Shown: positions 1-9,026 of the stretch, one piece after another
How positions within the stretch are numbered: the first letter of the stretch is position 1
Layout: each line of letters starts with the position of its first letter
Position numbers and translations under genes: made by a program
From: Hafnia alvei
GTDB lineage: Bacteria > Pseudomonadota > Gammaproteobacteria > Enterobacterales > Enterobacteriaceae
DNA: 64,000 nucleotides
NCBI RefSeq assembly: GCF_034424155.1
Contig: NZ_CP139992.1
Location: forward strand, 4,232,012 to 4,296,011
Reading direction: 5' to 3'
The notes under the pieces: model-generated
Told to the model about the DNA's origin: nothing
The model's input: the letters and a program-made list of their open reading frames with translations, nothing else
The model's database searches: none

Positions 1-1064
1 GGATGGTGGTGAACGGCGGCCAAGACGCCCAGCCCTACGGCACCAGATTCACCAGAAACAATGCGCGGATCGCTTCCCAGCGGATTGCCGAGAACGCGCA
101 TACCTAACGCAGCGACTTTGTCTTGGCAGGAGATAAACTGAGTGGCGCAGTTGCGCAGCAGTGGCCATCCGAGCGGGTTAGGTTCGCCGCAGGCTAAACC
201 AGCCATAATGGTGGCCATATCGCCGCCCACATTGACGATTTCACCTTTCAAACCTGAACGGAAAACACAGTCGGCAAGATCGGGTTCAACAATCACGGAA
301 TGCAGTTTTTCGGCACCGAAGACATCAACCAGATAGCCCAAAACGCCGCCGGCCATTGCGCCTACGCCCGCCTGTAAGAAGACGTGTGTTGGTCGCTGAA
401 TGCCCATCGCCTGCATTTGTTCGACGGCTTCATCGGCCAGCGTGGAATAGCCCTGCATAATCCACGTTGGGATCTTGGTGTATCCCTCCCACGCAGTGTC
501 TTGCACGATTTCCCAGCCGCGTTCTTTGGCAGTTTTCATGGTCAAACGCACTGTGTCGTCGTAGTTCATATCGGTGACGATGCACTCCGCACCCAGATTG
601 CGGATATGATCTACGCGCTCACGCGCGGAGCCTTTCGGCATATAAATCACGGCGTTTTGACCCAGTTGCTGAGCGGCCCATGCCACGCCACGTCCATGAT
701 TACCATCGGTAGTGGTGGCGAAGGTCATTTTTTCCGTCAGCGTCGACTTCAGCTTTTCGAAAGAAAACGTATTGATGTCGATCTGGTATTTTTCACACAG
801 CAAACGCGCAATCGCGTAAGCCCCGCCCAACATTTTGAAAGCGTTCAAACCGAAACGCTGAGACTCGTCTTTGACTAAAATTTTATTAACGCCAAAAAGC
901 TGAGCCAGTTCGTCTAAAGAACAGAGCGGCGTAGGCTGATAACCCGTTATTTTTTTGTGGAAGGCACGGGCCTTTTGCGCTTCTGCGCGTGAGAAAAGTG
1001 GAGACGTTTCACCGTTGAAAAAACGGTTTTGCGCAATATCCACTTTCATAGAGAAAACAGACAT
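1..1064 (-). CDS. ygeX: Diaminopropionate ammonia-lyase, 3' end cut by window edge
   Basis: This PLP enzyme of the cytoplasm converts 2,3-diaminopropionate to pyruvate and ammonia. About 354 codons are visible; the E. coli enzyme is about 398 residues, so the C-terminus lies outside the window. Counting from the ATG at 1064, the PLP lysine falls at residue 77 (context NAFKMLGG), with Asp120 (TTTDGNHG) and Asp189 (VQDTAWEG), the positions described for the E. coli enzyme; this supports the chosen start. A GAGG ribosome site sits 7 bases upstream. A second ATG at 1049 is possible but would shift the numbering. It follows ygeW by 77 bases and is probably cotranscribed with it. In E. coli and gut bacteria ygeX belongs to a cluster linked to anaerobic purine or urate nitrogen use; that role here is inferred. 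Confidence 0.95.
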   Translation of the reverse strand, partial: MSVFSMKVDIAQNRFFNGETSPLFSRAEAQKARAFHKKITGYQPTPLCSLDELAQLFGVNKILVKDESQRFGLNAFKMLGGAYAIARLLCEKYQIDINTFSFEKLKSTLTEKMTFATTTDGNHGRGVAWAAQQLGQNAVIYMPKGSARERVDHIRNLGAECIVTDMNYDDTVRLTMKTAKERGWEIVQDTAWEGYTKIPTWIMQGYSTLADEAVEQMQAMGIQRPTHVFLQAGVGAMAGGVLGYLVDVFGAEKLHSVIVEPDLADCVFRSGLKGEIVNVGGDMATIMAGLACGEPNPLGWPLLRNCATQFISCQDKVAALGMRVLGNPLGSDPRIVSGESGAVGLGVLAAVHHH

Positions 1065-1087
1065 AACCCATCCTCATCAGGAGAGTA

Positions 1088-1126
1088 TCCGCCAGAGGCG
1101 GAAATACCGACGCATCGACAGATGCG
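1088..1126 (-). other. Two small hairpins between ygeW and ygeX
   Basis: Two perfect six-base-pair inverted repeats lie in the 77-base spacer: tccgcc/ggcgga (1088-1102, 3-base loop) and cgcatc/gatgcg (1111-1126, 4-base loop). No T-run follows, so termination is unlikely; they could be mRNA processing or stability elements between the two cistrons. Confidence 0.4.
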
Positions 1127-1141
1127 CCGGTGCAGACAGTA

Positions 1142-2329
1142 TTACTTGATACGTTTTTGCGCTTCTTTCAGCAGTTGTTCTAACACCAGACCTGGTTTCG
1201 AGAATTTACGCGCGACGATCATGGCGGCGATGATATAAGGCTTCCAGCTGGCTTCTTTGTAAGTAGCAATACGGTATTTTTCAAAGACGCCTTCGGTGAC
1301 TTCGCCTTCCTTACAAGACACGCCTGAGATATCCGCTGGCAGGCAGTGCATATAGAGCGCCTCGCCGCCTTTGGTGTGCTTCATCATCTCTTCGGTGCAG
1401 TGCCAATCTTTATGTTTGGCATTCTCTGCTAAACACTGTTTTTCTAATGCTTTGAGACCGTCATGATCGTTCGCACGCAGCAGTTCGGTGCGCTCTTCCA
1501 TGACTTTATAAGGCGCCCAAGATTTCGGATAAACGATATCAGCGTCTTTGAATGCTTCAGCCATAGAGTTCACCTGACGGAAGCTGCCACCAGAGGATTC
1601 AGCGTTTTGTTTTGCCACCGCAACCACGTCTGGAATGAGGTCATAACCTTCTGGGTGAGCCAGCGTGACATCCATGCCAAAGCGGGTCATTAGACCGATG
1701 ATGCCCTGCGGCACAGAGAGCGGCTTGCCGTAGCTTGGTGAATACGCCCACGTCATCGCAATTTTTTTGCCTTTTAAGTTTTCTAGACTGCCGAAATGTT
1801 CTTGGAGCCAAGCCAGATCGGCCATCGACTGCGTTGGGTGGTCGATGTCACATTGCAGGTTTACCAATGCCGGACGCTGTGGCAGAACGCCTTGTTCATA
1901 GCCTTCATCCAGCGCGGCGCCGACTTCGCGCATATAAGCGTTACCTGCGCCGAGGTACATGTCATCACGAATACCAATAGCATCAGCACAGAAAGAGATC
2001 ATGTTCGCGGTTTCACGCACGGTTTCGCCATGCGCAATCTGTGATTTACCTTCATCCAGATCTTGTTGGGTTAATCCCAGCAAGTTCAGGGCTGATGCAT
2101 AAGAAAAGCGCGTTCTTGTGGAGTTATCGCGGAAAACGGAGATGCCTAAACCACTGTTGAAAATCTTGGTCGCAATGTTCTCTGCGCGCATGGTTTTTAA
2201 TGCTTCGGCCAGATCCAGAACCAGTTTCAGCTCATCTGGGCTTTGCTCCCAGGTCAGCAGAAAATCTTTTTCATGCAGATTCGACTTAAGCGCATTGATA
2301 TCCTTAATTAATTCGTTAACTGTTCTCAT
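1142..2329 (-). CDS. ygeW: Knotted carbamoyltransferase YgeW
   Basis: The product (395 residues, E. coli 396) belongs to the aspartate/ornithine carbamoyltransferase superfamily, in the knotted subgroup. The carbamoyl-phosphate motif appears as FRDNSTRTRF at residues 66-75 and the C-terminal HCLP motif as MHCLPAD near residue 333. The physiological acceptor is unknown to me; it is not a normal ArgF or PyrB. The gene leads the ygeW-ygeX unit and diverges from ygeV. A likely sigma-54 promoter lies about 105 bases upstream, fitting control by YgeV. Nothing is truncated. The pathway assignment (anaerobic purine-derived nitrogen) rests on known clustering in E. coli, not on this sequence. Confidence 0.94.
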   Translation of the reverse strand: MRTVNELIKDINALKSNLHEKDFLLTWEQSPDELKLVLDLAEALKTMRAENIATKIFNSGLGISVFRDNSTRTRFSYASALNLLGLTQQDLDEGKSQIAHGETVRETANMISFCADAIGIRDDMYLGAGNAYMREVGAALDEGYEQGVLPQRPALVNLQCDIDHPTQSMADLAWLQEHFGSLENLKGKKIAMTWAYSPSYGKPLSVPQGIIGLMTRFGMDVTLAHPEGYDLIPDVVAVAKQNAESSGGSFRQVNSMAEAFKDADIVYPKSWAPYKVMEERTELLRANDHDGLKALEKQCLAENAKHKDWHCTEEMMKHTKGGEALYMHCLPADISGVSCKEGEVTEGVFEKYRIATYKEASWKPYIIAAMIVARKFSKPGLVLEQLLKEAQKRIK

Positions 2330-2434
2330 CTCATGGCCCTACAAAGTAAGTGATTGGCGTTTGATTTAATCTGCTATGGCGTACGTATGGCGGGTGGTTC
2401 AACGCTCGCCGTGAATAGCGACTGTTAACTCTTA

Positions 2435-2450
2435 AACAATAACTATGCCA
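2435..2450 (-). promoter_or_regulatory. Candidate sigma-54 promoter of ygeW
   Basis: On the minus strand the sequence reads TGGCATAGTTATTGTT. It matches the -24/-12 consensus TGGCAC-N5-TTGCW except T for C after TGGCA and GT for GC at -12, with the correct GG-N10 spacing. Transcription would start near 2425, giving a leader of about 95 bases. The neighbouring sigma-54 activator makes it credible. Confidence 0.65.
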
Positions 2451-2663
2451 AGCTGTGATTAATGGAGAGAGAACGTATGAAATAGGGGGGATAATGTGAG
2501 CCACGCCTCATTATTTATTCAAAATCAGCGTGTGCAGTTATGAATATCAGTAATAGTTGCATTATTAACTCACTAAGAAAGCTATTTCACTTTGCATACA
2601 TCGCAAATAAAAACGTTATTCTCAGATGGGTGACAACCCAGAATGATAACAAAAACCATATTC

Positions 2664-2751
2664 TTATCAGTTTGATAATAAAGTGTGATGCCAACAACAG
2701 AAACTCATCCTAGTTAAGAAAAGGCAATTGATGTTTATCAAACCACACTTT
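2664..2751. promoter_or_regulatory. Candidate activator sites (inverted motif pairs)
   Basis: The stretch 2670-2687 reads GTTTGATAATAAAGTGTG. The stretch 2734-2751 reads TTTATCAAACCACACTTT, which carries the same two words (GTTTGATAA-like and AAAGTGTG) in inverted orientation. Local dyads TTATCA-GTT-TGATAA (2664-2678) and TTGAT-GTTT-ATCAA (2728-2741) overlap them. They lie 220-320 bases upstream of the sigma-54 promoter, plausible for enhancer sites of YgeV. The link to YgeV is inferred. Confidence 0.4.
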
Positions 2752-2839
2752 CTATTCATGTATTATCGTAAGGTGAAAAGGACATAATTCCCGCTAACCA
2801 TAAACGCGAATAATTTAGCGTTAGAGAAAGGTTCTGATT

Positions 2840-4618
2840 ATGACACCCGTAAATGCTCAGTCCATATTGATGCAAATTCAGCCGACGATCTTACGCTTCA
2901 CAAAAATGCTCGCCAGCGTCTTACAATTGGAAGTCGAAATCGTGGATGCCAATATGACGCGAGTATCGGGCACCGGCCCCTACGGGAAATTTTTTGGCCG
3001 AAAGCTCAACAGTAATTCAAGACTTCTTAGGTATGTTCTTGATACAAAGCAGGAAAAAGTTGTTATCCATTCACGATTCGATCCGGTTTGCGACGGCTGC
3101 ACCAGCAAAGACAGCTGCAAAGAAAAAGCCTTTCTTGGGATCCCCATTATTTTTCAAAACGCCTGCATCGGAGTGATCAGCTTGGTGGCATTTACGCCCG
3201 AACAACAAGAGAGAATAAAAGATAATATTCATGAGTTCTCTGACTACGTCCGCCATATATCCAATCTTTTTGTCTCTAAGCTCCTAGAAAACCAAGGAGG
3301 TAGCGATGGAATAAATAAAATACTCATGAGCCTAATTGAGAATATGGACCAAGGCGTACTGGTTATTGATAATGAGAATAGAGCTAAATTTGCTAATCCC
3401 ACGGCATTAAAACAGCTTAATGCGTCTCAAGATCAAATTATGGGTAAAACCTTTAATATCAGACCTCTTACTTTTCAACAAAATTATACCAGTGGCCATC
3501 TGCAACATATTATTTCCTTTGATGAACAACAGGAACTTATTATTGGTCAGCTGCATGATATTCAAGACCATCAGCTTTTTTTAATGGCATTTCATCAATC
3601 TCATTCACCGATGAATGTTGATTTTAATCCTGACGATCCACGCATTGAACATTTAGTTGGGGAATGTCGCCCAATTCGTACTTTAAAGCGTCTGATCACC
3701 CGCGTTGCACCTAGTCCATCCAGCATTCTCGTGGTTGGTGAAAGTGGAACCGGTAAAGAAGTGGTGGCGCGTGCTATACATCAACTGAGCGATCGTAATA
3801 ACAAACCATTTATTGCCATCAACTGCGCAGCTATTCCAGACCAACTGCTAGAAAGTGAATTATTTGGCTATGTGAAAGGCGCATTCACCGGTGCTTCGGC
3901 GAATGGGAAAATAGGCCTGATTCAGGCGGCTAACAATGGCACGCTTTTTTTAGATGAAATCGGAGATATGCCTCTGACGCTGCAGGCTAAACTACTGCGT
4001 GCGATTGAATCCCGTGAGGTCCAACCGATTGGTTCCAGTAAGCCAATCCCTGTAGATATCCGAATTATTTCCGCGACTAACCAAAATCTTGAGCAATACA
4101 TTGCCGACGGAAAATTCCGCGAAGACCTCTACTATCGCTTGAACGTTATTCCTATGACGCTACCACCGCTGCGTGAGCGCCAAGGTGATATTGAGCTCCT
4201 AGTGCATTATTTTTTAAATTTGCATACCAAACGTATCGGGATTGTTTATCCCGGCATGGCGCCAGAAGTAATGTCTTTGCTCAAGCTTTACCGCTGGCCG
4301 GGCAACGTGCGCGAACTCAGCAATTTGATGGAATATTTGATTAACGTGGTTCCAAGCGGAGAAGTGATTGATATCTCGCTGCTGCCTCCGAATTTGGTCA
4401 ATGGGCAGGTGATACGCAGCTATAGAGAAGATGTCCCCTATCAAAGCGCGGCAGCGTGCGAAGAGCACGGCGCAACAGGGCTTGAAGACATGGAGCGGCA
4501 GATGATCCGCGAAGCGCTAAGCCGCCACAATAATAAAAAACAGGCCGCAGACGAACTTGGCATTGGTATCGCAACGCTGTATCGGAAAATCAAAAAATAC
4601 GAACTCACGTCATTGTAG
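2840..4618 (+). CDS. ygeV: Sigma-54-dependent transcriptional activator YgeV
   Basis: A 592-residue enhancer-binding protein, the same length as E. coli YgeV. The N-terminal sensory part (about 1-150) carries a cysteine cluster C84-x2-C87-x5-C93 plus C109; a PAS-like segment spans about 160-250. The AAA+ domain has Walker A GESGTGKE at 300-307, the sigma-54 contact loop GAFTGA at 347-352 and Walker B GTLFLDEIGDM. A Fis-type helix-turn-helix ends the protein (KKQAADELGIGIATLYRKI). The start has an AAAGG site 8 bases upstream. The protein should remodel sigma-54 polymerase at ygeW; the signal is unknown. The cysteine cluster is also present in E. coli YgeV and could bind metal or sense redox (inference). 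Confidence 0.95.
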   Translation: MTPVNAQSILMQIQPTILRFTKMLASVLQLEVEIVDANMTRVSGTGPYGKFFGRKLNSNSRLLRYVLDTKQEKVVIHSRFDPVCDGCTSKDSCKEKAFLGIPIIFQNACIGVISLVAFTPEQQERIKDNIHEFSDYVRHISNLFVSKLLENQGGSDGINKILMSLIENMDQGVLVIDNENRAKFANPTALKQLNASQDQIMGKTFNIRPLTFQQNYTSGHLQHIISFDEQQELIIGQLHDIQDHQLFLMAFHQSHSPMNVDFNPDDPRIEHLVGECRPIRTLKRLITRVAPSPSSILVVGESGTGKEVVARAIHQLSDRNNKPFIAINCAAIPDQLLESELFGYVKGAFTGASANGKIGLIQAANNGTLFLDEIGDMPLTLQAKLLRAIESREVQPIGSSKPIPVDIRIISATNQNLEQYIADGKFREDLYYRLNVIPMTLPPLRERQGDIELLVHYFLNLHTKRIGIVYPGMAPEVMSLLKLYRWPGNVRELSNLMEYLINVVPSGEVIDISLLPPNLVNGQVIRSYREDVPYQSAAACEEHGATGLEDMERQMIREALSRHNNKKQAADELGIGIATLYRKIKKYELTSL

Positions 4619-4623
4619 GCACT

Positions 4624-4655
4624 GAGCCCCTTGCGCTAAAGCTGTGCAGGGGCTT
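4624..4655 (+). other. Hairpin after ygeV
   Basis: An inverted repeat, agcccc (4625-4630) with ggggct (4649-4654), follows the ygeV stop within 12 bases. The T-run is missing, so it may protect the 3' end or terminate weakly. Confidence 0.35.
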
Positions 4656-4699
4656 GCCCACATTCCACATTTGGCACGATAGCCAATGCGCAGGTCGTG

Positions 4700-5029
4700 T
4701 TAACCGTGAACCAACAACATGCCCATAAGGAACAGGCACAACATCATCGGCAGAGCTAAAATCAGTAATTCCAGCATGCGCTTGCCCGGATGCAAAACCT
4801 CGTCCTCTTTCGTTTTGGCTAGCGCCATCGCCCCCAGCAGCACCGCCAGCAAAGACAGAGCACCGGCAAAGCTAAAATCGGCAAACAGCACCGACATCTT
4901 CCATGCATTATAAGCTTCTGGCGATACCGTTGCTTGATGCTGCCCTTCTGCCATCCATTGCCACAGCAGCAATACCAGCGGCAGCAGCCATGAGCCTGCG
5001 CCAGCAATCCATGAAATACGTCTAATCAT
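4700..5029 (-). CDS. Small predicted inner-membrane protein, unknown function
   Basis: A 109-residue protein I do not recognise. It has three hydrophobic segments (about residues 7-27, 48-69 and 85-107) separated by a short acidic/basic loop (AKTKEDEVLHPGKR). This predicts a three-pass inner-membrane protein with few charged residues in the membrane. ATG follows GGGAGAAGG. It lies downstream of ssb in the same direction but behind the ssb terminator, so it probably has its own promoter. It is not the YjcB protein found near ssb in E. coli. Coding reality is supported by length, ribosome site and absence of a better competing frame; function cannot be stated. Confidence 0.7.
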   Translation of the reverse strand: MIRRISWIAGAGSWLLPLVLLLWQWMAEGQHQATVSPEAYNAWKMSVLFADFSFAGALSLLAVLLGAMALAKTKEDEVLHPGKRMLELLILALPMMLCLFLMGMLLVHG

Positions 5030-5082
5030 TGCCTTCTCCCTAAAACCAAACCCGAGAAAGAGTTAAATCTCGATTTCCACTC

Positions 5083-5109
5083 AAAAAAAAGCCCCGCAAT
5101 GCAGGGCTA
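5083..5109 (-). terminator. Terminator of ssb
   Basis: On the minus strand AGCCCTGC-att-GCGGGGCT forms an eight-pair stem (one G-T pair) followed by eight T residues, 24 bases after the ssb stop. Confidence 0.9.
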
Positions 5110-5132
5110 TGAGCTGATTTCTTTAACAGAAA

Positions 5133-5672
5133 TCAGAATGGAATATCGTCATCGAAATCCATTGGAGGTTCATTGCTTTGTGGCTGAGCTGCCGGTGCAT
5201 TCTGTGGGCGAGCCGCTGGCTGAGAACCGCCGCTAAACTGATTGCCCTGTGGCTGCTGAGGCTGACCCCAACCGCCCTGCTGCCCTTGTGCCTGACCGCC
5301 GCCCATAGGAGCGCCGCCGCCTTGACGTCCACCCAGCATTTGCATGGTGCCGCCAACGTTTACGACGATTTCAGTGGTGTATTTTTCAACGCCAGCCTGA
5401 TCGGTCCACTTACGGGTCTGCAAAGCACCTTCGATGTAAACCTGAGAACCTTTGCGCAGATATTCACCTGCAACCTCTGCCAGCTTGCCAAACAACACTA
5501 CACGGTGCCATTCGGTTTTTTCTTTCTGTTCGCCGGTTTGCTTGTCGCGCCAAGTCTCGGAGGTGGCCAGAGTAATATTGGCTACAGCACCACCATTCGG
5601 CATATAACGGACTTCTGGATCTTGACCCAGATTCCCGACAAGAATCACTTTGTTAACGCCTCTGCTGGCCAT
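5133..5672 (-). CDS. ssb: Single-stranded DNA-binding protein
   Basis: SSB (179 residues, E. coli 178) binds single-stranded DNA in replication, recombination and repair and recruits partners through its tail. The N-terminal OB fold (about 1-110) begins [21 protein letters not shown] Gly/Gln/Pro-rich linker follows (about 112-165), and the acidic tip MDFDDDIPF, the binding site for partner proteins, is intact. The gene diverges from uvrA across a region with a LexA-type box, as in E. coli, and ends in a strong terminator. The start ATG has an AGGAG site. Confidence 0.98.
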   Translation of the reverse strand: MASRGVNKVILVGNLGQDPEVRYMPNGGAVANITLATSETWRDKQTGEQKEKTEWHRVVLFGKLAEVAGEYLRKGSQVYIEGALQTRKWTDQAGVEKYTTEIVVNVGGTMQMLGGRQGGGAPMGGGQAQGQQGGWGQPQQPQGNQFSGGSQPAARPQNAPAAQPQSNEPPMDFDDDIPF

Positions 5673-6095
5673 TTCGATTCTCCTGATGAAGTAAATTTGT
5701 ACGCACTCAAAATAATTATAGCGCGTAGTCTAAACCGTTAATTCTATCACGCCAGAGCCCTAACAGCATCACTGTTCGCTTCTGTGAAGTGGATTCCTTA
5801 ATTGTTTAAGCATAGAACAATTTTGCATTTATATACTGGATATTCATTCAGGTTTTATTGTGCCATAATTGATCGTTTCAAGCATCGTTGTGTACTCCTA
5901 AACTGGCTAAATATTGCAGCAGACCGCGCCGTTACTGGTCTCAGCCCATTTTACCGACCGAGAGCACAACGCTGTACTAAGATTATCCAGAGCCTATCCC
6001 AATAGGTACTCCGCTGTTGCCCGCTGTGTACGATTTATCAGCAAACTGCGGTAGGTAAGCCTAATGAGATGGGTTCTTCATCCGGGAAGTCGTTA
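5673..6095. promoter_or_regulatory. ssb/uvrA divergent promoter region
   Basis: A 423-base region without a credible ORF. It holds a LexA-like box (5836-5851), roughly 160 bases from ssb and 245 from uvrA. Nothing else stands out; the long uvrA leader has no obvious structure or small ORF that I can support. Confidence 0.7.
5836..5851. promoter_or_regulatory. LexA (SOS) box, slightly degenerate
   Basis: The 16-mer reads CTGG-ATATTCAT-TCAG. The E. coli uvrA box, as I recall it, is CTGT-ATATTCAT-TCAG, so only the fourth base differs. The CTGG half should weaken repression, but flanks (TA before, GT after) are identical to the E. coli site. Confidence 0.8.
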
Positions 6096-8927
6096 ATGGA
6101 TAAAATAGAAATACGGGGTGCTCGCACCCACAACCTGAAAAATATCAATCTGATCATTCCTCGCGACAAGCTGATTGTTGTGACCGGTCTGTCAGGCTCA
6201 GGCAAGTCCTCTCTGGCGTTTGATACGCTGTATGCTGAAGGTCAGCGTCGGTATGTCGAATCGTTGTCTGCCTATGCGCGTCAGTTTCTTTCTTTGATGG
6301 AAAAGCCAGACGTTGACCACATTGAGGGTCTATCTCCGGCAATTTCCATTGAGCAGAAATCTACCTCGCACAACCCGCGCTCAACCGTGGGGACAATCAC
6401 TGAAATCCATGATTATCTGCGTCTACTGTTTGCCCGCGTTGGTGAGCCACGCTGCCCGGATCATGATGTTCCCTTGGCCGCACAAACCGTTAGCCAAATG
6501 GTTGATAACGTACTGACGCAGCCAGAAGGCAAACGTCTGATGCTGCTGGCACCGATCGTCAAAGATCGCAAAGGTGAGCATACTAAAACGCTGGAAAATC
6601 TGGCGGCACAAGGCTACATCCGCGCCCGTATCGACGGCGAGGTCTGCGATCTTTCCGATCCTCCTAAGCTGGAGCTTCAGAAAAAACACAGCATTGAAGT
6701 TGTGGTCGATCGTTTCAAAGTGCGTGATGACATGGCTCAACGCTTGGCGGAATCTTTTGAAACCGCGCTAGAGCTGTCTGGCGGCAGCGCCATTGTTGCC
6801 GATATGGATGACGATAAAGCGCCTGAGCTTCTGTTTTCCGCTAACTTTGCCTGCCCAATTTGTGGCTACAGCATGCGTGAGCTTGAACCACGGTTGTTCT
6901 CGTTCAACAACCCGGCTGGCGCTTGCCCAACCTGTGATGGTTTGGGGGTGCAGCAATATTTCGATCCCGATCGCGTGGTGCAAAACGCCGAGCTGTCACT
7001 GGCCGGCGGCGCAATTCGCGGCTGGGATCGCCGTAACTTCTACTATTTCCAAATGCTGAAATCGTTAGCAGATCATTATCATTTTGATGTGGAAGCGCCA
7101 TTCGGTAGTTTGGATGCTAAAACGCAGAAAGCCGTGCTGTATGGCTCCGGCAAAGAGTCGATTGAGTTTAAATATATCAATGACCGCGGCGACATTACGG
7201 TACGCAACCATCCGTTTGAAGGCGTATTGCACAATATGGAGCGCCGCTACAAAGAAACGGAATCTTCTGCGGTACGCGAAGAGCTGTCGAAATTCATCAG
7301 CAACCGTTCATGCGCATCGTGCCACGGCACCCGTCTACGTGAAGAAGCACGTCATGTATTCGTTGAGAACACTACGCTACCTGTGATTTCAGATCTTAGT
7401 ATTGGCGATGCTCTAACGTTCTTCCGCGATCTTAAACTACAGGGCCAGCGTGCCCAGATTGCCGAAAAAATCCTGAAGGAAATCGGCGACCGCCTGAAGT
7501 TCTTGGTTAACGTGGGCCTGAACTATCTAAGCTTGTCTCGCTCTGCTGAAACACTGTCCGGCGGTGAAGCGCAGCGCATTCGCTTGGCGAGTCAGATCGG
7601 CGCAGGTCTGGTTGGTGTGATGTACGTACTGGATGAGCCTTCAATCGGCCTCCATCAGCGCGACAACGAACGACTTCTGGAAACCTTGATCCACCTGCGC
7701 AATCTGGGTAACACCGTGATTGTGGTTGAGCATGATGAAGATGCCATTCGCGCAGCAGATTACGTCATTGATATCGGCCCAGGCGCGGGCGTGCACGGTG
7801 GTGAAGTGGTTGCTCAAGGCTCCGTGGATGAGATTATGGCGGTGCCTGAATCTCTTACCGGCCAGTTCCTTAGCGGCAAGCGTGAAATCGCGGTGCCTGC
7901 GGAACGCGTTCCTGCCGATGCCACCAAAGTGCTTAAGCTGATTGGTGCCAGCGGAAACAACCTGAAGGACGTTACGCTGACGCTACCTGTCGGTCTTTTC
8001 ACCTGTATCACCGGCGTTTCTGGCTCCGGTAAATCCACGCTGATTAACGACACCCTGTTCCCGATTGCGCAAACCCAGCTAAACGGTGCAACGCTCGCGG
8101 AACCTGCGCCTTATCGCGCGGTGGAAGGAATGGAACATTTCGATAAAGTTATCGATATTGACCAAAGCCCAATCGGCCGTACGCCGCGCTCGAACCCAGC
8201 AACCTATACCGGCATCTTTACGCCGGTACGCGAGTTGTTTGCAGGCGTTCCAGAATCACGCGCGCGCGGTTATAACCCAGGACGCTTTAGCTTTAACGTT
8301 AAAGGCGGACGTTGCGAAGCCTGCCAAGGCGATGGGGTTATCAAGGTCGAAATGCATTTCTTGCCGGATATCTACGTACCTTGCGATCAATGTAAAGGTA
8401 AGCGTTATAACCGTGAAACGCTGGAGATTAAATACAAAGGCAAGAGCATCCACGAAGTGCTGGATATGACGATTGAAGAAGCGCGTGAGTTCTTCGATGC
8501 GGTTCCGGCGCTAGCGCGTAAGCTGCAAACGCTGATCGATGTCGGCCTGTCCTATATTCGCTTAGGTCAGTCAGCAACCACGCTGTCTGGCGGCGAAGCA
8601 CAGCGCGTGAAGCTGTCTCGCGAACTCTCCAAACGCGGAACCGGCCAAACGCTGTATATTCTGGACGAGCCAACTACCGGCCTGCATTTTGCTGATATTC
8701 AGCAACTGCTGGCGGTATTGCATCAATTGCGCGATCAAGGCAACACCATCGTGGTCATTGAGCATAATTTGGACGTGATTAAAACGGCTGACTGGATCGT
8801 TGATTTGGGGCCAGAAGGCGGCGGCGGCGGCGGTCAGATTCTGGTATCAGGCACACCGGAAACGGTGGCTGAGTGTGAGCAATCACATACTGCTAGGTTC
8901 TTGAAACCGTTACTGAATAAAAAATAG
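6096..8927 (+). CDS. uvrA: Excinuclease ABC subunit A
   Basis: UvrA (943 residues, E. coli 940) is the ATP-driven damage sensor of nucleotide excision repair and loads UvrB. Two ABC ATPase modules are complete: Walker [10 protein letters not shown] (about 31-39) with LSGGEAQR, and GVSGSGKST (about 640) with the second LSGGEAQR. Zinc-binding cysteines are seen in CPICGYS...CPTC and in CEACQGD...CDQCKG. I chose the ATG at 6096 (MDKIEIRGA, like E. coli), which has GGAAG 6 bases upstream. An in-frame ATG at 6069 would add nine unconserved residues. A terminator follows. SOS control is expected through the upstream LexA box. Confidence 0.98.
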   Translation: MDKIEIRGARTHNLKNINLIIPRDKLIVVTGLSGSGKSSLAFDTLYAEGQRRYVESLSAYARQFLSLMEKPDVDHIEGLSPAISIEQKSTSHNPRSTVGTITEIHDYLRLLFARVGEPRCPDHDVPLAAQTVSQMVDNVLTQPEGKRLMLLAPIVKDRKGEHTKTLENLAAQGYIRARIDGEVCDLSDPPKLELQKKHSIEVVVDRFKVRDDMAQRLAESFETALELSGGSAIVADMDDDKAPELLFSANFACPICGYSMRELEPRLFSFNNPAGACPTCDGLGVQQYFDPDRVVQNAELSLAGGAIRGWDRRNFYYFQMLKSLADHYHFDVEAPFGSLDAKTQKAVLYGSGKESIEFKYINDRGDITVRNHPFEGVLHNMERRYKETESSAVREELSKFISNRSCASCHGTRLREEARHVFVENTTLPVISDLSIGDALTFFRDLKLQGQRAQIAEKILKEIGDRLKFLVNVGLNYLSLSRSAETLSGGEAQRIRLASQIGAGLVGVMYVLDEPSIGLHQRDNERLLETLIHLRNLGNTVIVVEHDEDAIRAADYVIDIGPGAGVHGGEVVAQGSVDEIMAVPESLTGQFLSGKREIAVPAERVPADATKVLKLIGASGNNLKDVTLTLPVGLFTCITGVSGSGKSTLINDTLFPIAQTQLNGATLAEPAPYRAVEGMEHFDKVIDIDQSPIGRTPRSNPATYTGIFTPVRELFAGVPESRARGYNPGRFSFNVKGGRCEACQGDGVIKVEMHFLPDIYVPCDQCKGKRYNRETLEIKYKGKSIHEVLDMTIEEAREFFDAVPALARKLQTLIDVGLSYIRLGQSATTLSGGEAQRVKLSRELSKRGTGQTLYILDEPTTGLHFADIQQLLAVLHQLRDQGNTIVVIEHNLDVIKTADWIVDLGPEGGGGGGQILVSGTPETVAECEQSHTARFLKPLLNKK

Positions 8928-8953
8928 AGTACCGTTACAAGCCTAAAATTAAT

Positions 8954-8986
8954 GCGCCCCGATGAGAACGATCACCGGGGCGTTTT
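8954..8986 (+). terminator. Terminator of uvrA
   Basis: Stem cgccccg/ccggggcg with a 12-13 base loop, followed by TTTTAT, about 30 bases after the uvrA stop. Confidence 0.85.
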
Positions 8987-9026
8987 ATATTTTGGCATTC
9001 GCTATCCGCTTACCTATTAAAAAAGA

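Larger units (their letters stand above)
2330..2839. promoter_or_regulatory. ygeW/ygeV divergent control region
   Basis: A 510-base AT-rich region between divergent genes, with no credible ORF. It contains a sigma-54 type promoter toward ygeW (2435-2450) and inverted motif clusters nearer ygeV (2664-2751). I could not assign a sigma-70 promoter for ygeV with confidence. Confidence 0.7.

Noticed and set aside
2500-2520. Possible CRP site (TGTGAGCCACGCCTCA) near ygeW
   Set aside because: Only the left half fits the consensus; the right half is out of register.
5178-5741. A 187-codon plus-strand ORF opposite ssb
   Set aside because: It is a shadow of ssb with unnatural composition; ssb is complete on the other strand.
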